Shown here piece by piece: positions 1 to 9,493 of a stretch of 45,778 nucleotides of DNA (position 1 is its first letter; each line of letters starts with the position of its first letter). Below the pieces are notes generated by a model. The model searched no databases. It saw nothing but the letters and a program-made list of their open reading frames with translations, and was not told where the DNA came from. The translations under genes were made by a program, and so were the position numbers. The DNA is from Methylococcales bacterium (GTDB lineage Bacteria; Pseudomonadota; Gammaproteobacteria; Methylococcales; Methylomonadaceae), in NCBI GenBank assembly GCA_003584895.1, contig QVQF01000118.1, positions 1 to 45,778 on the forward strand, given 5' to 3'.

Positions 1-1
1 C

Positions 2-577
<576 letters not shown>

Positions 578-580
578 GTT

Positions 581-783
581 TTAAAACAGCTGAAGTAGTT
601 TTACTCCAAGTCTTTAGGAACATCGGTTTGTTACTTGTTCTGGGGTGTAATAGCTTCAGCTATTACTTGTAAAACAGCTAAAGCAGTTTTACTCCAAGTC
701 GTTACGAACAGCCGATTTTCCTAGTGCTGGAGTGTAATAGCTTCAGCTATTACTTATAAAACAGCTGAAGCTGTTTTACTCCA
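581..783. repeat. Tandem array of a two-hairpin palindromic repeat (family A), about 2.5 copies
   Basis: The unit reads TGGAGTG, then a hairpin TAATAGCT-TC-AGCTATTA, a short A/T linker, a second hairpin AAAACAGCT-GA-AGCTGTTTT, then ACTCCA. The outer GGAGT/ACTCC also pair, so each copy can fold as a closed two-arm structure. Complete copies lie at 641-696 and 728-783 and the right half of another at 581-608. Copies end 88 and 87 bp apart and the spacers also match (AAGTC.TTA.GAACA), so the array arose by tandem duplication. A further copy is at 7993-8049. The array fills most of the gap between the sqr fragment and the tolC-like gene; no promoter is evident there. Confidence 0.85.
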
Positions 784-840
784 GACTCACTGAATACCTA
801 ATGACGATGTTGATTCGTGTTAAAGAGGACTAAATCTTAA

Positions 841-2193
841 ATGAGACCATTACCTGATAGGATTCTTTTGATGGCATGCAGCTTATTGTTTGTGTTGAAC
901 AACGCAGCTCATGCTGACACTGAAACACATCCGCCTCTTAACACGCTTGCTCAAACGATTGATACCGCGCTAGCTAATAATCCTGAGCTCAGTATCATGC
1001 AGGCGCGTATAGACCAGGCAGATGCACAATTTGGGCAAGCTTTATCTATTTTTTACCCACAAATTAAAACCAGCTTGTCTTATCAGTACACTAATAATCC
1101 AGCTCAGGCTTTTGCGATGTTGATCGCTCAACGGCGCTTAAATATGGTCGGTACTGATTTCAATCATCCCGGTTTTGTTGAAGATTATCGTCCTCAAGTG
1201 ACGGCTAGTTACTCTTTATTTCGGGGTGGGCAAGATTATTACCAAAGTCAGGCTGCGCAATTAGGTATAGAAACCTCTGAGCTGGAAAAATCTGCGACCC
1301 GTAATCGTTTGCTAAGTAATGTCACTGCCGCTTTTTATGGCGAGCTGGCAGCGATCGATAGCCACAAAATGAGTCTACGCAGCATTGAGGCGGTACAAAG
1401 TGAATTAGAGCAATCTCGAGCGCGTTTTAATGCTGGGGCTTTGCTTAAGTCTGATGTACTGTCTTTAGAAGTGCAATTGGCCGAAGCTCAAGAGGCCGAT
1501 ATACAAGCTGCCAATGCGATAGAAATGGCGCACAATATGCTAAAAACCTTATTGGGCTTGTCGGTTACTGATGCTTTCGCTATCAATGTCACTTTGGAAT
1601 CCCAGTTACCTAAAACTCCAGAAGGCTACAATGAATTATTAGCTAAAGCGCTGAGCAGTCATCCCGAATTAAAGGCTGCTGAAAAAAAGGTGCTGATAGC
1701 AGAAAAACAAGTCGCTGCCGCTAAAGGTGCGCATTTGCCAAAGGCTGATGCCTTTGTTAATTATGGCTCTGATAGTAACAATCTGACTTATAACAGTAAC
1801 CAAGATAATCTCACCGCTGGGGTGATGGTAGAAATGGATATTTTTACAGGCTTTGCTACCCAAGAAAAGATTAAAAAAGCACAGCACGAGCTGACCATAG
1901 CCAATGAAACGGTTAGGCAAACGCGATTGCGTATCGAAAATCAACTTAAAGCAGCTCAACTCAGATTACAAGAAGCGTTAAATCGTGCTCGAGTAAGTGC
2001 CTTGGCAGTGCAAGCTTCCGAAGAAGCATTGCGCTTAGTCATGGAACAGCATCAGGCTGGTGTGGTAACTGTTACTCGTTATATTGATGCAGAAGTCGCT
2101 CGTGATAAAGCACAGACCCGACAAATTAGCAGCCGCTACGATGCCTTGCGTTTTGATGCAGAACTTAAACAAGCCATCGGTTTTTGGCAATAA
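841..2193 (+). CDS. TolC-family outer-membrane efflux protein
   Basis: The 450-residue protein is the outer-membrane channel of a tripartite efflux pump. A signal peptide is visible: basic start, hydrophobic core LLMACSLLFVLNNA, likely cleavage after AHA at residue 25. The mature part shows the two repeated OEP halves with long heptad-rich helices, for example the stretches with SELEQSRARFNAGALLKSDVLSLEVQLAEAQ and, in the second half, EQHQAGVVTVTRYIDAEVARDKAQ. A purine-rich AGAGGA lies about 11 bp before the ATG. It is the first gene of an operon with the adaptor (15 bp gap) and the RND pump. The substrate cannot be read from the sequence; the sulfur neighbourhood is only circumstantial. Confidence 0.9.
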   Translation: MRPLPDRILLMACSLLFVLNNAAHADTETHPPLNTLAQTIDTALANNPELSIMQARIDQADAQFGQALSIFYPQIKTSLSYQYTNNPAQAFAMLIAQRRLNMVGTDFNHPGFVEDYRPQVTASYSLFRGGQDYYQSQAAQLGIETSELEKSATRNRLLSNVTAAFYGELAAIDSHKMSLRSIEAVQSELEQSRARFNAGALLKSDVLSLEVQLAEAQEADIQAANAIEMAHNMLKTLLGLSVTDAFAINVTLESQLPKTPEGYNELLAKALSSHPELKAAEKKVLIAEKQVAAAKGAHLPKADAFVNYGSDSNNLTYNSNQDNLTAGVMVEMDIFTGFATQEKIKKAQHELTIANETVRQTRLRIENQLKAAQLRLQEALNRARVSALAVQASEEALRLVMEQHQAGVVTVTRYIDAEVARDKAQTRQISSRYDALRFDAELKQAIGFWQ

Positions 2194-2208
2194 CAGGATT
2201 TACATATA

Positions 2209-3303
2209 ATGGATAATCATTCAATTTCACGACTACCTAAAGGCTTGATACCGATTGCGGCGATTAGCGCCTTAATACTAGTGATTTTGTTTGCCCTCGG
2301 TGTGCTCGGCGGTGACAAAAAGACAGAAGCCGGCACTACAGATGTTAAAGGCCTAGCTCTACCTAGTAATGCTAAAACGTTAAAAGTCAGTAATCAGATG
2401 CAGGCCAATCTTTTATCTTGGCAAGGTACCGTACGTTCGCGGCTGGCGGTTAAGATTTCGCCCAAATTGAACGCTCGTATCATTGAGATACCAGTTCATC
2501 CGGGTGATCGTTTAAAAAAAGGGGTTGTGATTGCCAAACTGGATGATCGTGAATTAGCAGCGGCTTACAATGCTGCCAATGCAAGCTATCATGCAGCCCA
2601 AGCTCAAGCGTCGCTAGCCAAAACTGAAGAAACTCGGATTATCGAGTTATATAATAAGCAGGCCGTTACTAAACAAAATTATGATGCTGTTCTTGCACAA
2701 GCTCAGTCAGCCCTCGCTTTAGCTAATCAGGCAGCCGAAAACGCAAGGCAAAGTAAAGTACTACAAGGCGAAAATATACTCTATGCACCTTTTGACGGTG
2801 TGGTGGGTGAACGTTTACAAGAGCCTGGTGACATGAGTTTTCCGAATCAGCCTATCATCACGTTTCTTAAGCCGGATGATTTACGTCTGGAAGTGGCTGT
2901 TTCTGATCGTTGTTCAGCTCAGCTTAAAGTGGGAATGAATGTTAAGGTACAGCTTGAGGTTATTGGACAGCTATTAACCGGCGTCGTTGACGAAATTAGT
3001 CCAGAAATTGATGCACAAACTCACAGTCTACTGGTTAAGGTTAGCTTACCGAACGTCGTTGGTTTACAGCAAGGTCAATTTGCTAATCTGCAGCTAGCTT
3101 GTCAAGAATCACAACAGGCTATATTCATTCCAAAATCGGCTGTTGTGCACTACGGTCAGCTCCAAGCTGTAACTATAGTTGATGGCCAGCGCGGACATGT
3201 TCGGCATATACGCACGGGCAAAGAGAATGGCTCGTTAGTACAAGTTTTGTCCGGTCTGCATGATGGCGATATTATTATTATTGAGAGTGGCTTAAATCCA
3301 TGA
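2209..3303 (+). CDS. RND efflux periplasmic adaptor (membrane fusion protein, HlyD/AcrA type)
   Basis: The 364-residue adaptor would bridge the inner-membrane RND pump and the TolC-like channel in the periplasm. There is one N-terminal membrane segment (about residues 13-32, GLIPIAAISALILVILFALG) and no lipobox, so it is anchored by a helix rather than a lipid. The order is typical: half lipoyl domain (VHPGDRLKKGVVIAKLDDRE), an Ala/Gln-rich coiled-coil hairpin, the second lipoyl half (LYAPFDGVVGERLQEPGDM), then a beta-barrel and membrane-proximal domain. Its TGA overlaps the ATG of the RND gene (ATGA), which points to translational coupling. Confidence 0.9.
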   Translation: MDNHSISRLPKGLIPIAAISALILVILFALGVLGGDKKTEAGTTDVKGLALPSNAKTLKVSNQMQANLLSWQGTVRSRLAVKISPKLNARIIEIPVHPGDRLKKGVVIAKLDDRELAAAYNAANASYHAAQAQASLAKTEETRIIELYNKQAVTKQNYDAVLAQAQSALALANQAAENARQSKVLQGENILYAPFDGVVGERLQEPGDMSFPNQPIITFLKPDDLRLEVAVSDRCSAQLKVGMNVKVQLEVIGQLLTGVVDEISPEIDAQTHSLLVKVSLPNVVGLQQGQFANLQLACQESQQAIFIPKSAVVHYGQLQAVTIVDGQRGHVRHIRTGKENGSLVQVLSGLHDGDIIIIESGLNP

Positions 3304-6300
3304 AGCCTACCGAGATCAAAAAAGACAGTTTGACCGTCAGCATTGTTCGCTTATTTACTACCTCACAGCTATCGTTATTATTTTTGCTGATTTCCTTGGT
3401 GGCCGGTGCGGTTGCGCTAGTTTATACGCCACGCGAAGAGGATCCGCAAATCATCGTGCCGGTGATGGACGTGTTTGTGCAAGTGCCAGGGGCTACTAGC
3501 GAGGAAGTTGAAAAACAAGTCACTACGCCCTTGGAAGTGATGCTTAGGCAAATCAAAGGTGTTGAATATGTTTACTCTGTCTCTAGGCCTGGTGAAACTG
3601 TTGTAACGGTTCGATTTTTTGTAGGTGAAAACCTAGAAAGTAGTTTAATTAAAACCCGCGATAAATTACTAGCTAATCAGGATGTTATTTCTCCTAGCGT
3701 AAGTAACTGGCTGGTTAAGCCCGTCGAAATCGATGATGTGCCTATCTTGTTGCTAAGCTTATCGCCACAGAATCCAAGCATGGATGCTATGGACTTGCGG
3801 CGGGTTGCTGACGAGTTAATAGAGCGATTGCGTGCTATCGACAATGTAGGTAAAAGCTGGGTAGAGGGTGGCGCCGTTCGGCGTATTTTGGTGTATCCCG
3901 ATCCAATAAAACTAGACGCAAGTAAGATTAGCTTACTGGAAATTCGTCAGGCGCTTGCGCAAAGTAATGTTAATTTGCAAGTCGGTGATATGACTGCAAG
4001 CGACCGTGAAATCGTATTGGAAGCAGGTCCGCATTATCAAACTGTTGAACAGGTCGGAGCTACTGCGCTAAAAAGTAGCCATGGTAAGTTGTTATATTTG
4101 CGAGATGTCGCCAAGATTATCGACGGCCCAGCTGACACTAATGACTATACGCGTATCGGTTTTGGCCCTGCTGTAGCGCAGATGAAAACGGTAGGCAGCG
4201 CCGAGCAAAAGTTACCTGAAGCTGGTGAAGAAAGGCCAATGGCAACCATAGCGATTGGTAAACGCCGAGGCAGTAATGCTGTAGCGGTTGCAGAGCAGGT
4301 TTTAGCCTTAGCAGAGCAATTAAAAGGCACGCTGATACCTGAGGATGTGCTACTGACCATTACCCGTAATTACGGTGAAACCGCAGACCATAAGGTTAAC
4401 GAACTGGTGATGCATTTATCCATTGCGGTTTTGACCATTATTGTCTTGTTGGCTTTGACCTTGGGCTTTAAGGAATCGTTGATCGTGTCTTTGGCCGTGC
4501 CGATGACCTTTGCGATTACCTTATTATGCGATTTGATATTTGGTTATACGATTAACCGAGTCACGTTGTTTGCTTTGATCTTGTCCTTAGGTTTATTAGT
4601 AGACGATCCTATCGTGGATGTAGAAAACATACATCGACATTACAAAATGCGTAAAGAACCACCGCTACAAGCCTTGCTGACTGCGGTTAATGAAATACGT
4701 CCGCCGACTATTCTTGCAACCTTTGCGGTCATTATGTCGTTTGTGCCTATGTTTTTTATAACAGGCATGATGGGGCCTTACATGGCACCGATGGCATTTA
4801 ATGTGCCCATTGCGATGCTGTTGTCATTGGTTATCGCTTTTACTGTGACGCCTTGGGCCAGTTACCGCTTGTTAAAAGGAGATTATGGCAAGGATCATGG
4901 TGGAGATTTTGAGCTCAAAGAGACTCGTGGCTTTAAGCTTTATCACGCGATACTAGAGCCGCTATTGTCTAGTAAATCTAGAGCTAGATGGTTTTTACTG
5001 GCGGTCTTTATTGCTTTTGTGGCTTCTGCGCTGATGGCCGTGACGCGTATTGTGCCGTTGAAGTTATTGCCGTTCGATAATAAAAACGAATTACAACTGA
5101 TCATTGATATGCCTAAAGGCAGTTCGCTTGAAGCTACCGATCAAGTTGCTAGTGCATTGGGTGATTATCTGGCGACGGTTAATGAAGTCAGTAGTTATCA
5201 AAGCTATGTGGGCATTGCTTCGCCCATGGATTTTAACGGTATGGTACGACATTATTATCTCAGGCAAGGTGCTCATTTAGGTGATATTCGTATCGTACTG
5301 GTTGATAAAACGCATCGCAAACAAGCTTCACATGAGATTGCCTTACGCATGAGGCCAGAAATTGATCGGATTAAAAAAGAATATGCCGCTAATATAAAGA
5401 TAGTCGAAATGCCACCGGGGCCGCCGGTATTATCGACGCTGGTTGCTGAGGTTTATGGGCCACCGGAAGCGGAATATAAGGATATTATTAAAGTGGCGAA
5501 CAGAGTTAGAGCTGATATGGAGCATACCGAAGGCGTGGTTGATATTGATGATTTTGTAGAAGCAGAACACGAGCAACTGCATTTTTTGATCGATCATGAT
5601 AAAGCGGCCTTGCTGGGTATTAGCAGCACACAAGTAGCCAACACCTTGCAATTAGCGGTTGCAGGCAGTAGTGCTGGTTTATTACATACTGACCATGAGA
5701 GGCTGCCACTGAGTATTCAACTGCAATTACCCAGAGCCGCACGATCATCTGAACAAGATTTGCTAGGGCTTTCGGTAAAAACAGGGCAGGGTGATTTAGT
5801 GCGGCTGAGTGAAATTGGTCACTTTAATCATGAGCAAGGCTCACAAGCCATTTACCATAAGAACTTACAACAGGTTATGTATGTTACGGCCGAAATGGCA
5901 GGGCGTAGTCCCGTTGAAGCAGTTTTGGATTTGTTCGGTAGTTTTAAAAAACAACCTCTGCCCGATGGTTACAAAACTGAAATGGCAGGGGAGGGCGAAT
6001 GGAAAATCACAGTCGATGTATTTCGTGATTTAGGCTTGGCGTTTGCCGCAGCAATGGTGATGATTTACATTTTATTAGTCGGACAGACAGGATCATTAGG
6101 TGTGCCGTTGATTATGATGATCGCTATTCCCTTGACAGTCATCGGCATTATGCCGGGTTTTTGGTTAATTAATTTATTTACTACACCGGTTGCAGGTTAC
6201 GCTACACCGATCTACTTTACCGCTACGGCGATGATAGGCATGATTGCGCTGGCCGGTATCGTGGTGCGTAACTCGATTATCCTAATTGATTTTATCGGTA

Positions 6301-6563
6301 ACATTTATCGTAATAATCCTGCTATTACCTTAGCTAATGCCATTATCGAAGCTGGAGCTACACGATTAAACCCTATTTTCTTAACAGCGGCATCGGCGGT
6401 GTTAGGTTCCATGATGATAGTTCTCGATCCAATTTTCTCAGGGTTAGCTTGGAGTTTTATTTTTGGCATTATTGCCTCGACGTTATTCTCACTAGTGGTG
6501 ATACCCGTCGTCTATTTTCTGATTAACCAGAATATGCCCAAAGAGAAGATTATAGAAAAATAA
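3300..6563 (+). CDS. RND-family efflux pump permease (AcrB/HAE-like)
   Basis: The 1087-residue inner-membrane proton/drug antiporter has the family's duplicated layout: TM1, a large periplasmic loop, TM2-TM7, a second loop, TM8-TM12. The proton-relay Asp-Asp pair in TM4 is visible in the motif GLLVDDPIVDVENIHRHY. The first loop begins with the usual PREEDPQIIVPVMDVFVQVPGA. Length is slightly above AcrB (about 1050). It is the last gene of the tolC-adaptor-RND operon and is followed by a run of nine G (6575-6583) with no clear terminator. Heavy-metal (CzcA) versus amphiphile (HAE) specificity cannot be decided by eye. Confidence 0.92.
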   Translation: MKPTEIKKDSLTVSIVRLFTTSQLSLLFLLISLVAGAVALVYTPREEDPQIIVPVMDVFVQVPGATSEEVEKQVTTPLEVMLRQIKGVEYVYSVSRPGETVVTVRFFVGENLESSLIKTRDKLLANQDVISPSVSNWLVKPVEIDDVPILLLSLSPQNPSMDAMDLRRVADELIERLRAIDNVGKSWVEGGAVRRILVYPDPIKLDASKISLLEIRQALAQSNVNLQVGDMTASDREIVLEAGPHYQTVEQVGATALKSSHGKLLYLRDVAKIIDGPADTNDYTRIGFGPAVAQMKTVGSAEQKLPEAGEERPMATIAIGKRRGSNAVAVAEQVLALAEQLKGTLIPEDVLLTITRNYGETADHKVNELVMHLSIAVLTIIVLLALTLGFKESLIVSLAVPMTFAITLLCDLIFGYTINRVTLFALILSLGLLVDDPIVDVENIHRHYKMRKEPPLQALLTAVNEIRPPTILATFAVIMSFVPMFFITGMMGPYMAPMAFNVPIAMLLSLVIAFTVTPWASYRLLKGDYGKDHGGDFELKETRGFKLYHAILEPLLSSKSRARWFLLAVFIAFVASALMAVTRIVPLKLLPFDNKNELQLIIDMPKGSSLEATDQVASALGDYLATVNEVSSYQSYVGIASPMDFNGMVRHYYLRQGAHLGDIRIVLVDKTHRKQASHEIALRMRPEIDRIKKEYAANIKIVEMPPGPPVLSTLVAEVYGPPEAEYKDIIKVANRVRADMEHTEGVVDIDDFVEAEHEQLHFLIDHDKAALLGISSTQVANTLQLAVAGSSAGLLHTDHERLPLSIQLQLPRAARSSEQDLLGLSVKTGQGDLVRLSEIGHFNHEQGSQAIYHKNLQQVMYVTAEMAGRSPVEAVLDLFGSFKKQPLPDGYKTEMAGEGEWKITVDVFRDLGLAFAAAMVMIYILLVGQTGSLGVPLIMMIAIPLTVIGIMPGFWLINLFTTPVAGYATPIYFTATAMIGMIALAGIVVRNSIILIDFIGNIYRNNPAITLANAIIEAGATRLNPIFLTAASAVLGSMMIVLDPIFSGLAWSFIFGIIASTLFSLVVIPVVYFLINQNMPKEKIIEK

Positions 6564-6609
6564 GCTGTTTATTGGGGGGGGGCTTTTGTTGGGTTTGCTT
6601 ATATAAGGT

Positions 6610-6695
6610 AAGGAACAGTATTATTAAATCTGTGCCACTGTTTCATTATTGTTCCTTGAGACGCGGCCACAGTAATATGAAACGTCAATGAAACA
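6610..6695. promoter_or_regulatory. Inverted repeats upstream of a sigma-54 promoter; candidate activator sites
   Basis: Arms AAGGAACAGTA (6610-6620) and TATTGTTCCTT (6647-6657) match at 10 of 11 positions. TGTTTCATT (6639-6647) pairs with AATGAAACA (6687-6695) over 9 bp. They lie roughly 90-175 bp upstream of the predicted start site, the distance at which sigma-54 enhancer-binding proteins usually bind. Function is inferred from position only. Confidence 0.4.
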
Positions 6696-6758
6696 ATATA
6701 AGGTTGTTAATTACTTTTAGAATTCATATAACTCAACAATCCTAAGTAATTATGATTA

Positions 6759-6774
6759 TGGCACAAGCTTTGCT
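6759..6774 (+). promoter_or_regulatory. Sigma-54 (RpoN) -24/-12 promoter of the persulfide dioxygenase gene
   Basis: TGGCACAAGCTTTGCT matches the consensus TGGCAC-N5-TTGCW exactly: GG at 6760-6761, GC at 6772-6773, ten bases between. Transcription would start near 6785, about 30 bp before the ATG at 6814. In other proteobacteria persulfide dioxygenase and SQR genes are switched on by FisR, a sulfane-sulfur-sensing sigma-54 activator, so the site fits the gene. No activator gene is in the window. Confidence 0.7.
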
Positions 6775-6813
6775 TTATATTAACTATAACAAACACACAA
6801 CCAGAGACATACC

Positions 6814-7896
6814 ATGATATTTAAGCAATTATTTGATCAAGAAACTTGGACTTACACTTATTTAATCGCTGATCCTTTTACTAAAGAAGCGGTATTGATT
6901 GATCCTGTCAACACTCATATAGAGGCCTATATTACATTGCTGGCCGCGCATGGTTTGCAGTTGAAATACACCTTAGAAACCCATGTACATGCTGACCACA
7001 TTACCGCCAGCGGTTTGTTACGCCAACGCTTGGGATCACAAACAGGTGTCAGCCAACTTTGTGGGGCAACAACTGCCGATATACAAATTCAAGACGGTGA
7101 TGTATTTGAATTTGCGGCTGGCGAACAGATTAAAGTGATCGCTACACCAGGCCATACCTCAGGCAGTATTTCTTATTTATGGCGTGATCGCCTATTTACG
7201 GGTGATTCGCTCTTAATTGGTGGTTGTGGTCGTACTGATTTTCAAGGTGGTGATGCTGGTGCGCAATATGATTGTATTACCCAACGCTTGTTTACCTTGC
7301 CGGACGAAACCTTAGTTTATCCAGGGCACGATTATCAACAACGTTGGGTGAGTAGTATTATGCAAGAACGTACGACTAATCCACGTCTAGCTGGAAAGTC
7401 GCGTGAGCAGTTTATTGAAATCATGAATAACCTGAACTTACCTAAGCCACGTTTAATTGATGAAGCTGTGCCTGCTAATCGTTATTGCGGCTTAGATGAA
7501 AATGAACGCCAAGACGCAGTTGCTGTAAGAGATGAACGTCCCTTGCGAGTGACCACAAAAACCGAAGATTTAGTGGCAGTTGCTAAGCAACAGGTTACTG
7601 AAGTTGATGTGGCTAAAGCTAAACAACTGTTAGCAGATGGTCATATAGTTCTAGTTGATACTCGTGAAGAAAGTGAATACGCAGCAGGGCATATAGAAGG
7701 TGCATTATTACTACCTAGGGGCGTACTGGAATTTAAAATAGGTGCTACGCCGGAATTAGCCGACATAGGCAAAAGCGTGCTAATTTATTGCCGCACAGGC
7801 GGACGCTCTGCATTAGCGGCACAAACCCTGCAACAACTGGGTTACACTAATGTTCTGTCTATGGCAGGCGGTTTTGAAGCATGGAAAAATACATGA
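6814..7896 (+). CDS. Persulfide dioxygenase-rhodanese fusion (ETHE1-like)
   Basis: The 360-residue protein fuses a metallo-beta-lactamase-fold persulfide dioxygenase (about 1-235) to a rhodanese domain (about 262-360). The dioxygenase part has the ETHE1 iron set: H57 in THVHADH (H57, H59, D61, H62), H114 (TPGHT), D131 (TGDSL) and H172 (YPGHD). The rhodanese part has the active-site loop YCRTGGRS with C326. The expected chemistry is glutathione persulfide plus O2 to sulfite, with the rhodanese domain exchanging sulfane sulfur between persulfide, sulfite and thiosulfate. It is cytoplasmic, with no signal peptide. It lies between two SQR genes that would supply persulfide and has its own sigma-54 promoter. 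Fusions of this kind are known in bacteria. Confidence 0.92.
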   Translation: MIFKQLFDQETWTYTYLIADPFTKEAVLIDPVNTHIEAYITLLAAHGLQLKYTLETHVHADHITASGLLRQRLGSQTGVSQLCGATTADIQIQDGDVFEFAAGEQIKVIATPGHTSGSISYLWRDRLFTGDSLLIGGCGRTDFQGGDAGAQYDCITQRLFTLPDETLVYPGHDYQQRWVSSIMQERTTNPRLAGKSREQFIEIMNNLNLPKPRLIDEAVPANRYCGLDENERQDAVAVRDERPLRVTTKTEDLVAVAKQQVTEVDVAKAKQLLADGHIVLVDTREESEYAAGHIEGALLLPRGVLEFKIGATPELADIGKSVLIYCRTGGRSALAAQTLQQLGYTNVLSMAGGFEAWKNT

Positions 7897-7902
7897 AGTA
7901 GA

Positions 7903-7931
7903 TTGGGTTAACAGATTTATAGTTAACCCAA
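7903..7931. terminator. Perfect 10-bp hairpin after the persulfide dioxygenase gene
   Basis: TTGGGTTAAC (7903-7912) and GTTAACCCAA (7922-7931) form a 10-bp stem with a 9-base loop starting 6 bp after the stop codon. No T-run follows, so it is either a poor intrinsic terminator or an mRNA 3'-end stabiliser. More GGGTT/AACC pieces follow to about 7975, so it may belong to a dispersed hairpin family. Confidence 0.5.
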
Positions 7932-7992
7932 CACATCGCGACTAAGTTGGGTTGTGAAAAGCATGCAGCCTAACCTACAAAACTATAACTCT

Positions 7993-8049
7993 TGGAGTGC
8001 AATAGCTTCAGCTATTGCTTTATAAAACAGCTAAAGCAGTTTTACTCCG
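7993..8049. repeat. Palindromic repeat family A, single copy
   Basis: This copy has the same two-hairpin unit as 641-696 and 728-783, with compensating changes in the first arm (CAATAGCT/AGCTATTG replaces TAATAGCT/AGCTATTA). The pairing is kept although the bases changed, which argues that the structure matters. It lies between the persulfide dioxygenase and SQR genes. Confidence 0.8.
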
Positions 8050-8154
8050 AACATACAAGATGCAGCCATTAATCTAATGGAACTACAAAAAGAACAAATA
8101 GCACCCAATAAAGAGAAGATATGCAAATCTTCCATTACACACTAAGAGGAAATT

Positions 8155-9408
8155 ATGACTACCCAACACCACACTTTACTCATCGTCGGCGGCGGCGCAG
8201 CAGGCGTTTCAGTTGCTAATAATATGCGACGTGTCAACGCAAACATCGATATTGCACTTATCGAGCCTTCAGAAAAGCATTATTACCAACCCGGTTTTAC
8301 TATTATCGGCGGTGGTGCTTATACCATGAAAGAAACTGTCCGTAATGAGGCTGATCTAATTCATTCCAGCGTTACTTGGATTAAAGACTTTGCCGAGACT
8401 TTTCAACCAGAAGCCAATACGATTACCTTGCGTTCTGGTGATACACACAGTTATGACTATCTAGTGGTCTGCCCTGGCTTACAATTAGATTGGGGTAAAA
8501 TTGAAGGTTTAAAAGACACGATAGGTCAAAATAATGTCTGTAGTAATTATTCTCCCGATACCGTGGAATACACTTGGGAATGTATAAGAAATCTGCAGTC
8601 AGGTACAGCCTTATTTACCCAACCGCCTATGCCGATTAAATGTGCCGGCGCACCGCAAAAAATCATGTATTTAGCGGCGGATCGTTTCCGTAAAAAACGT
8701 ATCCTAGATAAAATGAACATTGAGTTTTGCAATGCGGGGCCTGCAATGTTTGGCATCCCGTTTTTTGCTAAAGCCTTAAATAAAGTAGTGATAGGTTATG
8801 GTATTAAAACCAATTTCAACCATAATCTTGTTGCTATAGACGGCCCTGCTAAAACGGCTATTTTTGAAACGACGGATAGCGAAGGCAATAAACAACGGGT
8901 GACTAAAGCCTTTGATATGATCCATGTGACACCCCCACAAAGTGCACCCGATTTTATTAAGAATAGCCCTTTAGCTAATTCGGCAGGCTGGGTAGATGTT
9001 AATGACAAAACTTTGCAACATCATAAATTCAGCAATATTTTTGGATTAGGCGACGCAACATCAACACCCAATGCAAAAACTGCCGCAGCGGTACGTAAAC
9101 AAGTACCGATACTCGTTGATAATATTCTTCATTTGATCAAGAACCAGCCGTTAGCTGAAAAATATGATGGTTATGGTTCATGTCCACTAACCACCTCACT
9201 CAGTACAGTCATGCTGGCCGAGTTTGCTTATGGTGGCAAGATCACACCTTCATTTCCATTACTTGATCCTAGAAAAAATCTGTTCATTTGGTGGATAGGT
9301 AAAAAAATAGGTTTTCCTTGGATGTACTGGCATTTAATGCTTAAAGGATATCGCATAGATATTCCGCATTTAGAAAGCTATGCCAAACGTTTTATAAAAG
9401 AAGATTAA
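8155..9408 (+). CDS. sqr: Sulfide:quinone oxidoreductase, type II-like
   Basis: The 417-residue FAD flavoprotein would oxidise sulfide, pass sulfane sulfur to a thiol acceptor and reduce quinone. It has the N-terminal FAD-binding VGGGAAG (residues 11-17) and both cysteines of the type II (mitochondrial SQOR-like) active site: C163 in PIKCAGAPQK and C343 in GSCPLTTS. A late Rossmann motif (IFGLGDATSTPNAKTAAAVRKQ) is also present. The C-terminal region is rich in W/F (WWIGKKIGFPWMYWHLMLKG) as expected for monotopic membrane attachment. An AGAGGA ribosome site precedes the ATG by about 6 bp. Its product is the natural substrate of the preceding dioxygenase. It differs clearly from the type I-like enzyme at the left edge. 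Confidence 0.92.
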   Translation: MTTQHHTLLIVGGGAAGVSVANNMRRVNANIDIALIEPSEKHYYQPGFTIIGGGAYTMKETVRNEADLIHSSVTWIKDFAETFQPEANTITLRSGDTHSYDYLVVCPGLQLDWGKIEGLKDTIGQNNVCSNYSPDTVEYTWECIRNLQSGTALFTQPPMPIKCAGAPQKIMYLAADRFRKKRILDKMNIEFCNAGPAMFGIPFFAKALNKVVIGYGIKTNFNHNLVAIDGPAKTAIFETTDSEGNKQRVTKAFDMIHVTPPQSAPDFIKNSPLANSAGWVDVNDKTLQHHKFSNIFGLGDATSTPNAKTAAAVRKQVPILVDNILHLIKNQPLAEKYDGYGSCPLTTSLSTVMLAEFAYGGKITPSFPLLDPRKNLFIWWIGKKIGFPWMYWHLMLKGYRIDIPHLESYAKRFIKED

Positions 9409-9419
9409 TTTAAGACGAC

Positions 9420-9460
9420 AGGCGAATGGCTAAGGTTAACAAACCTTACACCGTTCGCCT
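9420..9460. terminator. Two-tier hairpin downstream of sqr
   Basis: The outer stem is AGGCGAA (9420-9426) with TTCGCCT (9454-9460); the inner stem is TAAGGTT (9431-9437) with AACCTTA (9442-9448). A pyrimidine-rich tract follows. It lies 11 bp after the sqr stop, so a transcription terminator separating sqr from the sulP gene is likely. Confidence 0.5.
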
Positions 9461-9493
9461 TTCACCCTTAGCCTTTTGTCCTTCATCTTTTCT

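Noticed and set aside
581-783. Possible CRISPR array from regularly spaced repeats
   Set aside because: Spacers are similar to each other and the unit is a two-hairpin palindrome; only about 2.5 units and no cas genes.
6634-6640. GCCACTG, resembling the B12 box of cobalamin riboswitches
   Set aside because: The rest of the riboswitch core is absent and the downstream gene has no link to cobalamin; a 7-base match is expected by chance.
7931-8110. Flanking duplication (ATGCAGCC on both sides) around the family A copy at 7993
   Set aside because: Only about 8 bases match clearly; too short to separate from chance, unlike the 49-bp and mtaD cases.
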